DNA from: Perkinsus olseni
Taxonomy: Eukaryota; Perkinsozoa; Perkinsida; Perkinsidae
Assembly (NCBI GenBank): GCA_013115135.1
Contig: JABANP010000519.1
Location: forward strand, 1 to 36,470
DNA length: 36,470 bases
Direction: 5' to 3'
Shown: positions 11,027 to 21,769 of the stretch, piece after piece
How positions within the stretch are numbered: the stretch's first letter is position 1
Layout of the letters: each line of letters starts with the position of its first letter
Notes under the pieces: model-generated
Told to the model about the DNA's origin: nothing
Databases searched by the model: none
Seen by the model: only the letters and a program-made list of their open reading frames with translations
Translations under genes and position numbers: made by a program

Positions 11027-13313
11027 ATGGCGGCCTTCTCGTACGACCCCGCAGTCTGCCACTGCCCTAGAGTCATCAGAGACTCCCCTCACATACCTCT
11101 GTCCGCCAAGACCGGATGGTCCCGGGAAATTTTCAAAGTTACTGTCGGGTTGATTCACACCTGCGCGGGTGTTGGCGACAAAGAGCTCCTCACGATGAGT
11201 CCGGTGAATAGGAGGGACATCAGCCCCTCCGCCTTGCCTCCGTCATTACTCTTCCCGTGCAGGGCATGGGAGCAATTTACTCCCGTACGGCCGGGCAAGC
11301 GTCCCGTTGATCATCTTCTGGTATCGGTCGACATTGAATTGAAGGGAGGTCGACTTCTCCTGGCCGCCGCGAAAGAGTTGTGTGAAGGGCTGCTGGCGAG
11401 CTTGAGGAGGGTCTGCGAGATCATCATGACGATGCCCGAGGCGCTCCCCAGCTTGGAGGTCACCGTTGATGTGTCTAACACGCCCCCACACCAGGCGATG
11501 GGCCTCTGCTGCTTCCTGTCGCACTTTCTGATGGGAATCTCGAGCTTGGTAGAGCAGCTCCGAAAGCGGGAAGTCGACAAAGAGAATTCGGAAGAGTGGT
11601 ACGACGACGAGCCTCTCGTCGAGATCGAGATAACAAGATTGAGGATGGCCCATTGTGGCCTGACTCTGCACCATCTCACCCAACCGCTGCTCGCGAGCCG
11701 GCCAAAAGTCAAGTCATCAGCCTCAGTGGCATTGGCCAGTTGGGATCTGTCCTCCAATGCGATCAGCGGTGAGCGAAAAGCGGTAGTCAGGAAGTCTTCG
11801 CTGCTATCGGTCGTGAAGGTCGTATGCAAGTCTCTTAAGGAGGTAGACATCAGTTGGAACCCTCCGAGCTGTGCGGATCTCTTCCGTTCCGTCTTGCCAT
11901 CCTGCCCTCGTGCTGCCAGAATCATCGGGGCTTCAGCAGTTCTACTGCGGGAAGAGGAGGTCGGTCCGAGGAGGGAGCTCTCTGACGCCTCTCAGTTTAA
12001 CCGGACACAGAAGTGGTCCCTGCAGCCTGCCGCCAAGGGACGATCGGCGGTCGAATGGGAGCGCATCCTGGGCGAGGTTCTATTGCCTTGCGTCAACGAC
12101 GCTGTTACCAAGGTCTTCGGAGATGACACCGAGAACGGAGACGCTTACATAAGAGTGAGCGCGTCGGTCAGGGTGCTGTCGTGCGGATGGAATCTCATCA
12201 GGTTTTCGGCTCATCATTGAGCGGCTTTGCCCTCGCCAGTACTAAAGAGAGTGATGTTGACGCCGTTGTGCTCCTGCGGGGCCACGAGAGAAGCATCGAA
12301 GATAACCTAGAGGAAGGACCGTAGATTCCCCCAGTAACGTGTCTGAAGGCGGAGCGATGCACTCCTAGGTCGTCCCCATGGCACCTTTGGTCTCGAGGCT
12401 TCGTCAGCGCCCTGTCGAGGTCCTTGCCCCGGAGGCCCACTGCGTTCAAGAGAACCAGAGGATACTTCCATAGGGTGGAAGTACGTCAGACGCTGCCACC
12501 ATTTTTAACGACAAATTTCATTCAGGTGTCCGAGGCTATTCCTCATGCCCGGGTCCCTATAGTGAAGCTTAAATTAACCCTGGCCGAAGATGATTCAGTC
12601 CCTTTAGAGGTCGTGCAGGTTGACGTTTCCTTTATGAACTCATTGGGCGTGAAGAACTCGGAGCTCCTCAGAGAATATGGCAGGCAACAGCAGCATCCGG
12701 TCAAGCGTCCCTCAGCCCCTTCCAGGTTGCACCCTTGCGTCATCCCAGTGGTGTGCGCCGTGAAGGGCTGGGCGAAGCAGAACTCTCTCGTGTCGGCGAA
12801 GAGCAACAACTTCCGAAGGCTGACATCCTACGCCTGGACTATGATGGTCATCTTCTACCTGCAAGTTCGAGTTGGCCTCCTCCCGAGTCTGCAGCGGCCA
12901 CCGTTCGAGAAGCGCGGTGGGTCGAGACAGCCGACCTTCTTCTTAGGTGCGCTGTCCCGTCCCGTTGCGTGCTTCTCATCGTCACCTTGGTAGATTCTGA
13001 CGATGAGGATCTCCAAACTGCCATTTTCAGAAGGGAAATTTGCCCGCATTATCACGACTACCTCCTGGAGGACGTCGATCAACTCGTGCGAGGCTTCTTC
13101 CGTTTCTACAGCCTTGGAGAGTTCCTCTACTCGTCCCCAATAGACATCACCACCGGGACCGTCTCGCCACCTCCGACTCAGCAGCAGCTCAGTAAAGTGT
13201 CGTCAGCGGTGAGAGCTGGTCGTTGCCTACCTCGGCCGGTCATAAGAGACCCTTTCCTTCGCCAGAAGGATCTAGCCTCGAACTGTGGCGACTGGGTAGG
13301 TGGGGGAGGGTAA
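11027..13313 (+). CDS. Non-canonical poly(A) polymerase / TUTase with LRR-like N-terminus
   Basis: Model: exons 11027-12154, 12202-12320, 12369-12480, 12526-12946 and 12994-13313. The introns are 45-48 bp GT-AG, and the total is 2100 nt (699 aa). Splicing 12155-12201 creates the nucleotidyltransferase motif VFGSSLSGFALASTKESDVDAVV, with catalytic D394 and D396. The third Asp is D486 in VVQVDVSF. HARVPIVKL, the central domain (VIPVVCAVKGWAKQNSL, LTSYAWTMMVIFYLQ) and the PAP-associated domain (LVRGFFRFYSLGEF, VIRDPFLRQKDLASNC) follow in the usual order. The enzyme should add A or U to RNA 3' ends. The first ~370 residues contain leucine-rich-repeat-like segments (ALASWDLSSNAIS, LKEVDISWNPP), an unusual fusion. 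The exon at 12369-12480 is the least certain part, because another frame (APLVSRLRQRPVE) is also open there. Confidence 0.85.
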
Positions 13314-14523
13314 TCTAGATAACACAGTACCCAGATATAGGAGAATTCAATCTCGATAACGTATGAACAGATCAATGATAAATCACTCAAGCCTAGCAGT
13401 AGACAATCTCACAATCGATGGCGTGGCCGCCTCCGATACGACAACAGGAAGGCTACACTTTATCGTATTATCATGAGCATGACTATCAGAACTCAATATC
13501 TATTTAAGGATCTTGTATCGTTGAGGTAAAATGTTGATCTTAACAGTGCGACTCAAACCGTCATGCGGATCGCCTTATAAAAGATACCTTGCTCAATCAG
13601 CAGAGTTTATTGTTGAACTTCGAGGCGATTTCCTGAAGGGTTTGGTTCCCACTTCTCCTACTCATATTGTTTATATTAGACGCTAATAGCATGCTATTAT
13701 AGCATTGCTATATATATATATATAGATGCATGCTTCAAGCTTGTCATCTCCCTCAGGAGTTGGTTTACCGCGCCCTTCGCAGCAGGGCCACGGCATAGAG
13801 CTAGTCCCCGTCCAGTGCTGTTGCCACTCGTATGACGAATCTCAGTCACTCGCCACTAAACTCCGATAATGTGTAGTGGTGAGGTACAGTGCTGCTGTTG
13901 TTGTTGATGGTATGAATACGCTAATGTAATTCGAACTTTCATACCCACCTGCGTGTTGTGTTCAAGCGAGTTTGATTGGTGTGCGTCAGTTTTAACTCCA
14001 ACGCCGAAAACCGAGAGAATCCATCTACCTGAGGAATTTTCGGGTATCCTGAGGATGGCTCTGGAGCTCGCCCGACAGGTAGAAGAGCTTTACGCTCCTT
14101 CCCGTCTTGCGTTGAATATGAGCAGCAACGAAGAAGCAACAGCACCGATGTATCTTGTTTCAAGAGGGATGAGTTTATATAAGTTCAGCACAGAAAGTAG
14201 CACTCAGGCAGAGGGTCGGAACCGATGTTGCACACCGTCACTCAAACGAGGCCTTTTTCTGTTGCAAAACACTCACGACGTTGAATACATAAAAGGCGAC
14301 CCGAAACGTACGAATGAGTTGATTATCGGCAGCCAACTGGTCATCATTTGCACCTGTGAGTCCGTTGGAGGACCACGATGCCACCGGAATGCTCATCTCT
14401 ACACGATTTATCCATGCGACGCCGTCACGTGCTCTTTCATCGTCTCGGTGCGAGCGAGAAAAGTTCGACTTAAGCCGTCTCGCAAAGGGAGACGCTCACA
14501 GCTGGACTCCTATCGGATCTCTC
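13314..14523. other. Intergenic; AT-rich stretch and weak ORF
   Basis: The region holds a perfect palindrome TAATAGCATGCTATTA near 13684 and a TA dinucleotide run near 13707-13722. An ORF at 13953-14633 overlaps the next gene in another frame and resembles nothing I recognise; I do not call it. No other signal seen. Confidence 0.5.
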
Positions 14524-15353
14524 ATGCCCTCTTCTATTCAACATTCGATCCTCATCGCGATCGGTCTAGTCCGGACGGCAACGGGAAGCCCCGCTCCTCT
14601 GCCATCTGCCGGGGTCTACGTGAGCACGCCTGACGCGAAGCTGCCGCCTGGAGTATCCGGTGTCGAGGTTGAGATCAAACACGGAGGCTTGCGGGTTGCC
14701 AATCTCGCGATCAACCGGGTCGAGGGGACACGGAGCATTATCCCGGACCTCGCTTTGAGGAAAACCAATACCATTACAGACACACCCTTTGGAAGGTATC
14801 TCACAGGGAACTGCTACACACTTGGGAATGACCAAGATATTCCCAAGTTCCGCAAATGCACTTTGCATGATATATTGTTCTTTTCCCCGAGAGCCACACA
14901 GATCTGCGTGGATAGGGATAGTTCCGACGGGAAGGGGAAGTACTCGAGGGCGAAGCTCCACCTCGGCCGACTATTCGTTGATGGCTCCCACACAGCTCAA
15001 TTCAATATCTCACTGGTGCTGGACGAGAATCGCCTGCCGTTGGCGCAGCTGCCGGACGTACGATCTTTGAAGAGCCCCTCAACACCCACAACAAGATGAG
15101 GATGCACTCCGACTATGGCCTCCCGCTTCACATCGAGGCAAGCGGGTTATTACCACCGAGCGGAGGCGAGCCGACTGTCGACCAAGACGGGCCTATGGAC
15201 CTCTCTATGAAGCGATCGCATGACCCTCCTGCTGCCAGTGTCGATACCAGTCAGGGGGATGGACAGCTGAGGGGGCGCAAAAGAGCGAGGAAGCAGAGCA
15301 AGCCTCGACGGATATTGGAGATTGATAGACAAGGAGATGATGAAGACAATTAG
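14524..15353 (+). pseudogene. Putative secreted protein with a frame break
   Basis: ATG 14524 opens a 191-codon ORF to 15099. Its N-terminus (MPSSIQHSILIAIGLVRTATGSPA) looks like a signal peptide. The body resembles a compact secreted domain with several Cys (GNCYTLG, KFRKCTLHD, ATQICVD) and ends ...FNISLVLDENRLPLAQLPD. At about 15057-15062 the reading apparently jumps to another frame, which continues TIFEEPLNTHNKMRMHSDYG and ends in a basic KR-rich tail at 15353. One missing base (GACGTACG where GACGGTACG would keep the frame) explains this; a splice solution was not found. It is either a recent pseudogene, a sequencing error or two ORFs. The family is not recognised with certainty; it resembles expanded secreted families of parasitic protists only in general form. 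Confidence 0.5.
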
Positions 15354-15552
15354 TCCGATCGGATTAGACAGCATTCAAGTATGTGCGTGTATGAGTTGTT
15401 GAAGATTTGGCATTGAGTTGAGTGACTCTGTCTTGGACGAAGCAACCGGCCGGGTGTCCCTCACCCCACCCAGTATGAGATCATGATGAGATCTCCACTC
15501 GGTGGTCAGGTCACCGGAGGTGGAACTCGCGCGTCTGAGCTCTTCCAGAATG

Positions 15553-15592
15553 TGTGGTACACCTTAATCTCGCTGAATTGGGGTGTACCACA
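15553..15592. other. Perfect 11 bp inverted repeat
   Basis: TGTGGTACACC (15553-15563) and GGTGTACCACA (15582-15592) are exact reverse complements around an 18 bp loop. It could be the core of a small MITE or an RNA stem-loop; no terminal duplication is evident. Confidence 0.6.
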
Positions 15593-16228
15593 ATTTCTGC
15601 TCGACAATGCCTGGGAAACTCTACAACTCCTGAGAAAACTCAGTCTAGTGGTGAGTAGATTTGCCTGTAATGCTGAGGATCCAAACGCTTTGTATTTGAT
15701 TTCGGTGATGAGGTACGGGCCCGCTTTTTCGACATGCCATCGCGAAGCGGCTTTGTGAAGTCATGTTTACTGGATGAAACAAAAGTGGCATTTCTGGGTG
15801 TTCCTCGGATGATGAACAGCACCGGATGCAACGGTCGTGGGGGAGGTCAGAATGGGCCACTCGAGGAGCAGACGGAATCATAACCGATCGTCGGGTAACA
15901 CCGTCTCAGCTGGATGGGGCTCCGCCGCCGCCGACCCGCACACCGACAGAGAGGGGTCTGTTCTACATATTACGAGAATCCACAGCACGAGAACTGGGAG
16001 AACGCGACGCTTGAGAGCAGTGATAAAAAGTTATGAGTCACAGCAAGACACGTAACTCATGGAACAACCGGCAGAGGCCACTCGTACTTGAGTCGGCGTC
16101 TCTGCTTGAGGCAAGAGGTGAGTTGTAGATAGTTCGGATCGTCCGGCGTCGAAGTGGCGACCAGATTCGGAAACCTGCCGGGAGACGCCGTGAAAGGCAA
16201 TGGAAAGGAAAAGACATGCACTGTCTGC

Positions 16229-16387
16229 ATAACACAATCGAGCTGTGCTCATACTAGCTTCGCATTATCACTCCATTCTCTCAACTACTCCACTAACTAT
16301 CTGCTCTATCTCGCTCACTATGGGCCCAATCTACTCGCGTCGTGCTCTAAAACGAGATAGCGCATCTTTGGGTGGTGAACCTTGTGG
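16229..16387. repeat. Dispersed repeat, copy 1
   Basis: It shares an ordered series of blocks with 25593-25733: AACACAATCGAGC, ATCTGCTCTATCT, TCACTATG.GCCCAATCT, then a CATCTTTGG..GAACCTTG block. The second copy lies inside an intron of the Deg protease gene, so this is a mobile or formerly mobile short element. It encodes no protein. Confidence 0.75.
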
Positions 16388-16957
16388 TCACTAGCTTCAT
16401 CATACTAGTGTACCGTTATTAACCCCCGTCAACCTTTACCCTCTATCTGCTCTATCTCTTCTACTACTACCCTCTACCAATCTACTTGTGTTCTACAACT
16501 ACCCCGAGACAGTGCAGATACTCACCTTGACAAGCGTCCAGTGGAGATGTACTTCAGTCGTACTTCAGAGTGAATCAAGACGCTGCACGGATGAAGGTAC
16601 CTGAAGCCTAGGATACGCATGCCCTGGCGACAGTCCGGACGAAGGTGACCTCTCGTTAGTAGCGGCATTCTCTCTGGTCGAGTCTATAAGGCCCTGCCCT
16701 CCACAGTCGAACGATTTTCCAGGATCTCCGCAAGATACTCTTTTCAATTTTTCTTTTGGCTGCGCACACGAACAGCCCCCTTCTTCGGTTCTCTCATCAC
16801 CGGCGCGAGGTGAACAACCAAGACACCTGAAAATGCACGGTTGTCGACGGGGGTTTGCGTAAATAAAGTATGCGTGAAAATATGTGTAATGAAGAGTGCG
16901 GGAGACCTTATACAGTATACGGAGTAGCCTGAGTAGGGAGGTGAACTCCCAGCTCAG

Positions 16958-17628
16958 TTATACATACCGAGTATAACTTATACTGCATAAACAAAATGAC
17001 GATTGCACAACCGCTGTCCCCACACCTATAACTACACCATCTCCAACCCTACTTAGTAGAACCCCAGAGGAGAAGTCGTCGACGGGAGGTTTAAGTACTT
17101 TGTATAACAAAATAAGGATTGTCCCTCTGTCTCTAAAGTCGCTATTTCGATCTATAGCTAGACGTTGTTTCAATAGTGAGTAGATGTAAGTTTCTATTCC
17201 CCTTCTGTTGATATCAGCTGCTGTGCTGATTCGATGGACTTCTAGTTTCACAAAAGATCTCACCTATCCAGAAGAATCCTCCCTTTGGGAATCTGCCGTC
17301 CCCAATCCAGCCCATGGACTTCCTTCATCTCCCTCCCCGTAGCTTGGTCTGCATCTTTCTGTTCCATAATTCGCTCCGCCAGTAGCTCCTGTATTGCTGC
17401 AATCTGTTCCTCAGCTTGGCGGGCCGTTAAATCGTCCAGCTTCTGCGCGGCTTCGGCGCGGAGTCGGGCCGCCTCTGTGATGGGGTAAGGCAGCGGGTTG
17501 GGCGATGTCCCTTCCTCCTCGACGCACTCGGAGGGTACCTCAACGATGGGACGAACTTCGGCAGCAGCGTGAGCGCGAGCGGCTGACAGCCGCTCATAAG
17601 AAACTGAAGAAGCAACTGAAACAGTGTT
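16958..17628 (-). CDS. Unrecognised coding-like region, charged coiled coil
   Basis: On the minus strand the frame 17628-17260 lacks stops and reads as a plausible charged helix: AARLRAEAAQKLDDLTARQA, EEQIAAIQELLAERIMEQKD, then KEVHGLDWGRQIPKGRILLD. It ends at TGA, but a GTGAG donor-like site overlaps the stop. A second frame, 17263-16958, continues with RSFVKLEVHRISTAADINRR and GIETYIYSLLKQRLA, faintly like an LYR-type helical protein. No ATG begins the first frame, so an upstream exon or the start is missing. It may be two exons of one gene whose junction I cannot fix, or one broken gene. The function is unknown. Confidence 0.35.
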
Positions 17629-17640
17629 TCAGTTGCTTCT
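17608..17640. other. 33 bp near-perfect palindrome
   Basis: AGAAGCAACTGAAACA (17608-17623), a single G, then TGTTTCAGTTGCTTCT (17625-17640). The arms are exact over 16 bp with a one-base centre. It sits exactly where the coding-like frame of the minus-strand gene closes. A spacer this short cannot form a normal hairpin loop, which suggests a fold-back insertion or replication-slip product. Confidence 0.85.
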
Positions 17641-18775
17641 CATGGTCAACCGAAGATATCCGGAAATAATCTCTCACCAAAGAGACTAGAGGGCACAGGA
17701 ATTAATACGAACCCTCACAAGCTGGCATCAGAACCCAACACAGATAGTCGAGATGCCGAGCACGGAGGAGTCGCGCACTGACGCGGCGCGATTGCGGGCC
17801 GCTAGCTGATATAGCTAATCTGGCTGCTTCATCTACTCCGCACAACATCACGGTGTCTCCCTCTCAACGATTAATAGCTGTTACTGGTTATGCGCCGCTC
17901 GTCTTGTGTATGCGTGCATAGCTGATCTCCCTCCAGAAAGTAAGCTTGTAAGGATGGGTAGAGATCGTCCCTATACTGCACAATATTTGTCTCCGATTTC
18001 AAGTTTTTTGCTGTGTCGCATATAGCGTGAGGCTAGAGCGAGTTACTCAGATGTTATTGTTATTTAAGCTCGTGTAAAGCCGACGACCTTTACTCATAAC
18101 GAGTGTCTTGGGTTCGGTTTGATTTGCTATGATGGGTAGAAAGACTACACACCCCTCCCCGCCGTGCGTCGACTATGAGTAACAACGGAAGCAGCTCCTC
18201 GAAGCAGTCACCTCAGCAGCTGCAGCAGGTTCCGCCTCGTCCTCCTCCAGTCCCTCCTCGTCCTCTCTTTCTTCACCATCAACCACCTCTTCGACCACCG
18301 TCGGCGTATGGTAGAGGGTAGGAAAGAGTTCTCTCAGCTTTCCACTGAGGGACCTGCAGGCAAGCCTCAAGCCGCGAACAACGACGAGACCGGCTACCCG
18401 ATTTTGGGGTCCTCTACGGGAGCGGAGGGAGTTGGATCATCCGGCTGGTCGGCCTCTAGCGGCTCGGCGACGCTTTCTTCATCGTCCGACATACTGCTAC
18501 TGAATGAACTGATGAGCTGACCTATTCCAGATCTTCCTGTGGTCAACCTAAGATTCACTACTCAACATCTTTGTGTCATGATGATGATCATCACCAAGGT
18601 TGTGTAGCTTGGGAGGACATGGCAGTTCTAATGAGCATGCAGCAAAATACGAAGGGACAATGAACGAGGATATTCGACTTGAACTAGCTAATTACGAATC
18701 CAAAATCTTCCGCGTGCGCACAGCGTATCTTTGTCGCTTCCGCCGCTCGTCTTCTCTTACTCATCTCCGATGGCT
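17641..18775. other. Intergenic; low-complexity ORFs of doubtful status
   Basis: A short ORF from ATG 18174 (+) encodes a Ser/Gln then Pro-rich peptide (VPPRPPPVPPRP); the opposite strand (18173-18370) encodes an acidic Glu/Ala-rich peptide. Both come from one repetitive stretch and neither has a domain. A second Ser/Gly-rich ORF (18308-18520, +) could be a further exon, but no clean splice join was found. The remainder shows nothing. Confidence 0.35.
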
Positions 18776-21010
18776 CTATGGAGCTCTTCTTATGTGATAG
18801 ATGTTTCGAGGCATTAAACTGCCGGTGGCCGGGATCGAACCTCCGACCTCACCGATACCCAAAGGACTAGGACTAGGCCTCCTCACCGGAAAAGGCAACT
18901 GCAGCCGCGGTAAGGCTGCCGTCTTCGGGGACGCAGCCGCGGAGTCTTCCAACCCGGCATCATGAACCCGCACAGGTTCGATTCCCAGCGGCGACAAGGA
19001 GGCAATAAACTGATACAAACAGTCCGTCGAGAAGGAGTCGAAGCCGCGGCAAATCTCCATCTTGATTCTCTCGTATGCTTCTGGTTGGAGGACTCGGGTG
19101 AGGTCAACGTCTAGCAAGAAGGGATCCTCGATGATCAGTTTCCTTCGAGCCACGTCCGACGGCAGAAGATACTCGAACCTCGAGGATTGCCTCGTCATAA
19201 GGCAGCCTTGCCGAACCGACACCACCACGGTGTGCTTCGCCCCGAAGATATACTCTTGATAAAATATAAAAAAGATTCTCACAAGGTCGACAACCTTGAC
19301 CTTCTCGAAGGCATGTCTATAGGGAAGATACTCTTCAGAGATAATCTCGTTGACCTCGTAAAGATTCTCAGACGCGCACAGCGAAGATTTTTCCCCAGCC
19401 GCTGTCGTGGGCACCGTGGACGTGAGACTGCTCGGCGAGTCCGCCTCATTGAACGGATCAACATCGCAGGGGTCGAGGAATCCAAGGTCGCCGAGGATAG
19501 ATTCCCTGTTGAACCTAAGATACCCTTCTCGGCCCTCACCGCACTCGAAAGAATCTGTTTGATTGGACCCTTTCTGAAGGCATGGGAGGTAGCCTGTGGC
19601 CTGAAAAACACTCAAGTCGGATGAAGAATAGATCTGGGCAACCGTACTGGGGTCGAGTTAAGTACGGTAAGAAGTACGTTTCAAACTGTCAACCTAGTAC
19701 GGGTATGGAGAACTAGTACGTATTACATAAATTAAATAACGCATACGTGTATTAAATTAGTACGGTACTTGGGGACCGCTGCGACGGGTTGTACGGTTAC
19801 GGAGCCGTACTCGTACCCGTACCGTACTAGACCGTACCCGTGCTGTCGCCCACCTCTAATGAAGAACGATGAGGGCAGAAAAATTTCCAACGCGAGAAAG
19901 TTCGCCGAAGGCAAGGAGACCACCAAAATGACCCCCGTCGACGTGAATCGGAGAAATTGATAATCGGCATTTGCTCTTCTGAAGCTGATGGCAGAGGAAG
20001 AGTAGTACTGCTCACCTGCAGCGCGAAGATCGACATGAGGGTGATGGCGTAGCTGCTGAGGCCACCGACTTGCTGGACCCCACACAGACCACGGTCCTTC
20101 GACCAGGACTGAAGAAGTGACGATGGAGCAGGGCAAGTGGAGAAGGAGAAATAAGTCGCAAAGCCTCTTCGTAGCAACCAGGAAGGTATCGAAATAACTC
20201 GTCATTAACCTTTTCGATTGGTCATTAATCTCGACAGATATGTCCAGTTTGCGGAGAGAATTTTAGACTCCAACCGGCGCCCCATCCCTCGGCCATCTCC
20301 CCACGATGAAAGCGCACGAGAAATTCCATCGCTACGGAGAACTCTCAAGTCGTAATGAGGCTAAGATTACAAAACCCTAGCTCAGCCGGACGCTGCAAGA
20401 TGCTGCTGCGAGTTGGACGCTGAGCTGCGTAGGGTATTGATTTTATAAATCATGCGAATAAGACCATCTTCATGGTCACGTTGAGGCTCCCAAATCCCTC
20501 ATGTTTCGAAATGAGGGCGACGCTGAAGCAGATTCCACCTACTATGATTGCGATGATGAATCTTCGAACCTTGGGACTGATGGCGACATAGCCAGCTATC
20601 AACCTCGAGTTCACTTCGGGTAGGTAATTGGCGACACTAACGTCGAGTATCTTTCCCGTGTGCCCGTCTCTGAGTTTGACCACCGGCACCCGAGCTTGAG
20701 GGGTCCAACTCTCGACGAAGAAGCGGCCGAGGAAGTTACAGCGGGTTGCCAGCCAGGCGACGAGCTGGCCAGGAGCGACGCCGTCTGATGCCAGATTCAC
20801 GTCAACGTCAGAGTGCTCTCCGACAAGACCGGTAGCAGCAGAACCGAAGACTCTCGGACGCACGTCGAGGTTGAATTGGGATTTGATGAGGATTCTGAGA
20901 TCCTCGAGGGCAGGAGTGTTCATGATTTGGCTCCAGTTGGCAGGTCTGTTGCACGGGTAGAGGTCGATGAGGATATTTTCGAGATGGAGGAGATTCGACG
21001 GGGAGGGCAT
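18776..21010 (-). CDS. Second non-canonical poly(A) polymerase / TUTase
   Basis: Model (minus strand): exon 1 21010-20543, exon 2 20108-20016, exon 3 19600-18776, all joining in phase 0 (461 aa). Exon 1 carries RVFGSAATGLVGEHSDVDVNL, with catalytic D68 and D70, and ILDVSVANY, with D123, next to ARVPVVKL. Exon 2 supplies SWSKDRGLCGVQQVGGLSSY and AITLMSIFALQ, the central domain. Exon 3 continues ATGYLPCLQKG and the PAP-associated domain (VVDLVRIFFIFYQEYIFG, KLIIEDPFLLDVDLTRVL). The enzyme should add nucleotides to RNA 3' ends. The tail after about residue 390 is low-complexity and contains two tRNA T-arm-like sequences (near 18832 and 18974), so the true C-terminus may differ. It is diverged from the TUTase at 11027 and lacks its LRR-like part. 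Confidence 0.82.
18830..18990. repeat. Two tRNA T-arm-like (B-box) sequences in the TUTase 3' end
   Basis: Near 18974 the plus strand reads ACAGGTTCGATTCCCAGCGG. Near 18832 the minus strand reads GGAGGTTCGATCCCGGCC, preceded by GGTGAGGTC as in the choline kinase introns. Both fit the Pol III B-box consensus GGTTCRANTCC. No full cloverleaf is present. They lie in what I read as the C-terminal coding tail, so either they are translated or the gene ends or splices before them. Confidence 0.6.
19630..19856. repeat. Dense GTAC/CGTACGG motif cluster in an intron
   Basis: Within the intron 20015-19601 of the second TUTase, the tetramer GTAC or the string TACGG occurs in quick succession (e.g. CTCGTACCCGTACCGTAC at 19809 on). 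An AT-rich block lies in the middle. Because GTAC is self-complementary, the region can fold on itself in many ways. It looks like a degenerate simple-sequence array, not coding. Confidence 0.7.
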
Positions 21011-21769
21011 GTGGATGAAGGATAGTTAGTTTCTAGAAGGGAAAATAGTCACCGCGGGTGAACCTGATACCGACGAGATATTTCCTGAAATCAAAAAACG
21101 ACTTATTTCAAACCACATGAGCTGAGTGGCTGCAGCAGCATTACTCAGTCTGTAACGAAGGACTGCAGAGATGGGGCCCCTGGCGACGGCCCGCTAGGCC
21201 ACGCTACATGAAGACAGTGGCAGCTAGCATGTGAGGTCTGCTGGTGGCGCGTGGCACGATGGCCACAATTTTCCACATAGCATTTTCTCGTCGCAGAAGC
21301 TTTTCACTATACTTCAAAATTTCCCCGACCCTCCACCCTTCACCAACTTATCATAAACAGTTTTTTCATTCCTATTTCTCTGATTTATCTGATAGTTAGT
21401 TTCCACAAAAGGAAACACAAGACCTTGGGACGCGAGAACGGTGGAACGATCTGCGCACTTTTTGACCCATCATGTGGGCTTTGCTGGAGCCAAGTGCCCT
21501 AGTGGCTCACCGGGCATTCTCCTTTCAGACTCTTTCATAATACTTGAAAAATTCCCCCGACCCTCCATCCTCGACCGAGTAATCAGCTATTGCTGATCTC
21601 AACTTATTCAGTATTCAACCCCCTCTGCCATTATTGCCTCATTTTTCCATGCCGCGTTTTTTCACACTATTTACCAAAAATTTTTTTCCTGCCCGCCATT
21701 CTTTTCAAAGAGAGTTATTGTTGAACCCAAATCCTCGAGTTTCTGATGACACCTGATGCTGAGCCATGG
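21011..21769. other. AT-rich intergenic region with a degenerate duplication
   Basis: No ORF of note. Two related pieces are visible: near 21306-21350 (CTATACTTCAAAATTTCCC, CGACCCTCCACCC) and near 21535-21580 (ATAATACTTGAAAAATTCCC, CGACCCTCCATCC). This is an old tandem duplication or two copies of a repeat. It lies between the starts and ends of two minus-strand genes and probably holds the promoter of the TUTase gene. Confidence 0.5.

Larger units (their letters stand above)
15354..16957. other. Intergenic DNA with a hairpin and a dispersed repeat
   Basis: About 1.6 kb without a supported gene. It contains the hairpin 15553-15592, the dispersed repeat 16229-16387, and a CT-rich stretch with CTCTATCTGCTCTATCT near 16440 that echoes part of that repeat. 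The small ORFs on both strands show no domain. Confidence 0.5.

Noticed and set aside
12378..12525. Alternative TUTase 1 exon APLVSRLRQRPVE joined by a 106 bp intron
   Set aside because: It needs an upstream acceptor in a phase that is not available. The chosen path uses two 45-48 bp introns and keeps the total length divisible by three, though some doubt remains.
13953..14633. 226-codon ORF upstream of the secreted protein
   Set aside because: It has no domain and overlaps the better-supported frame.
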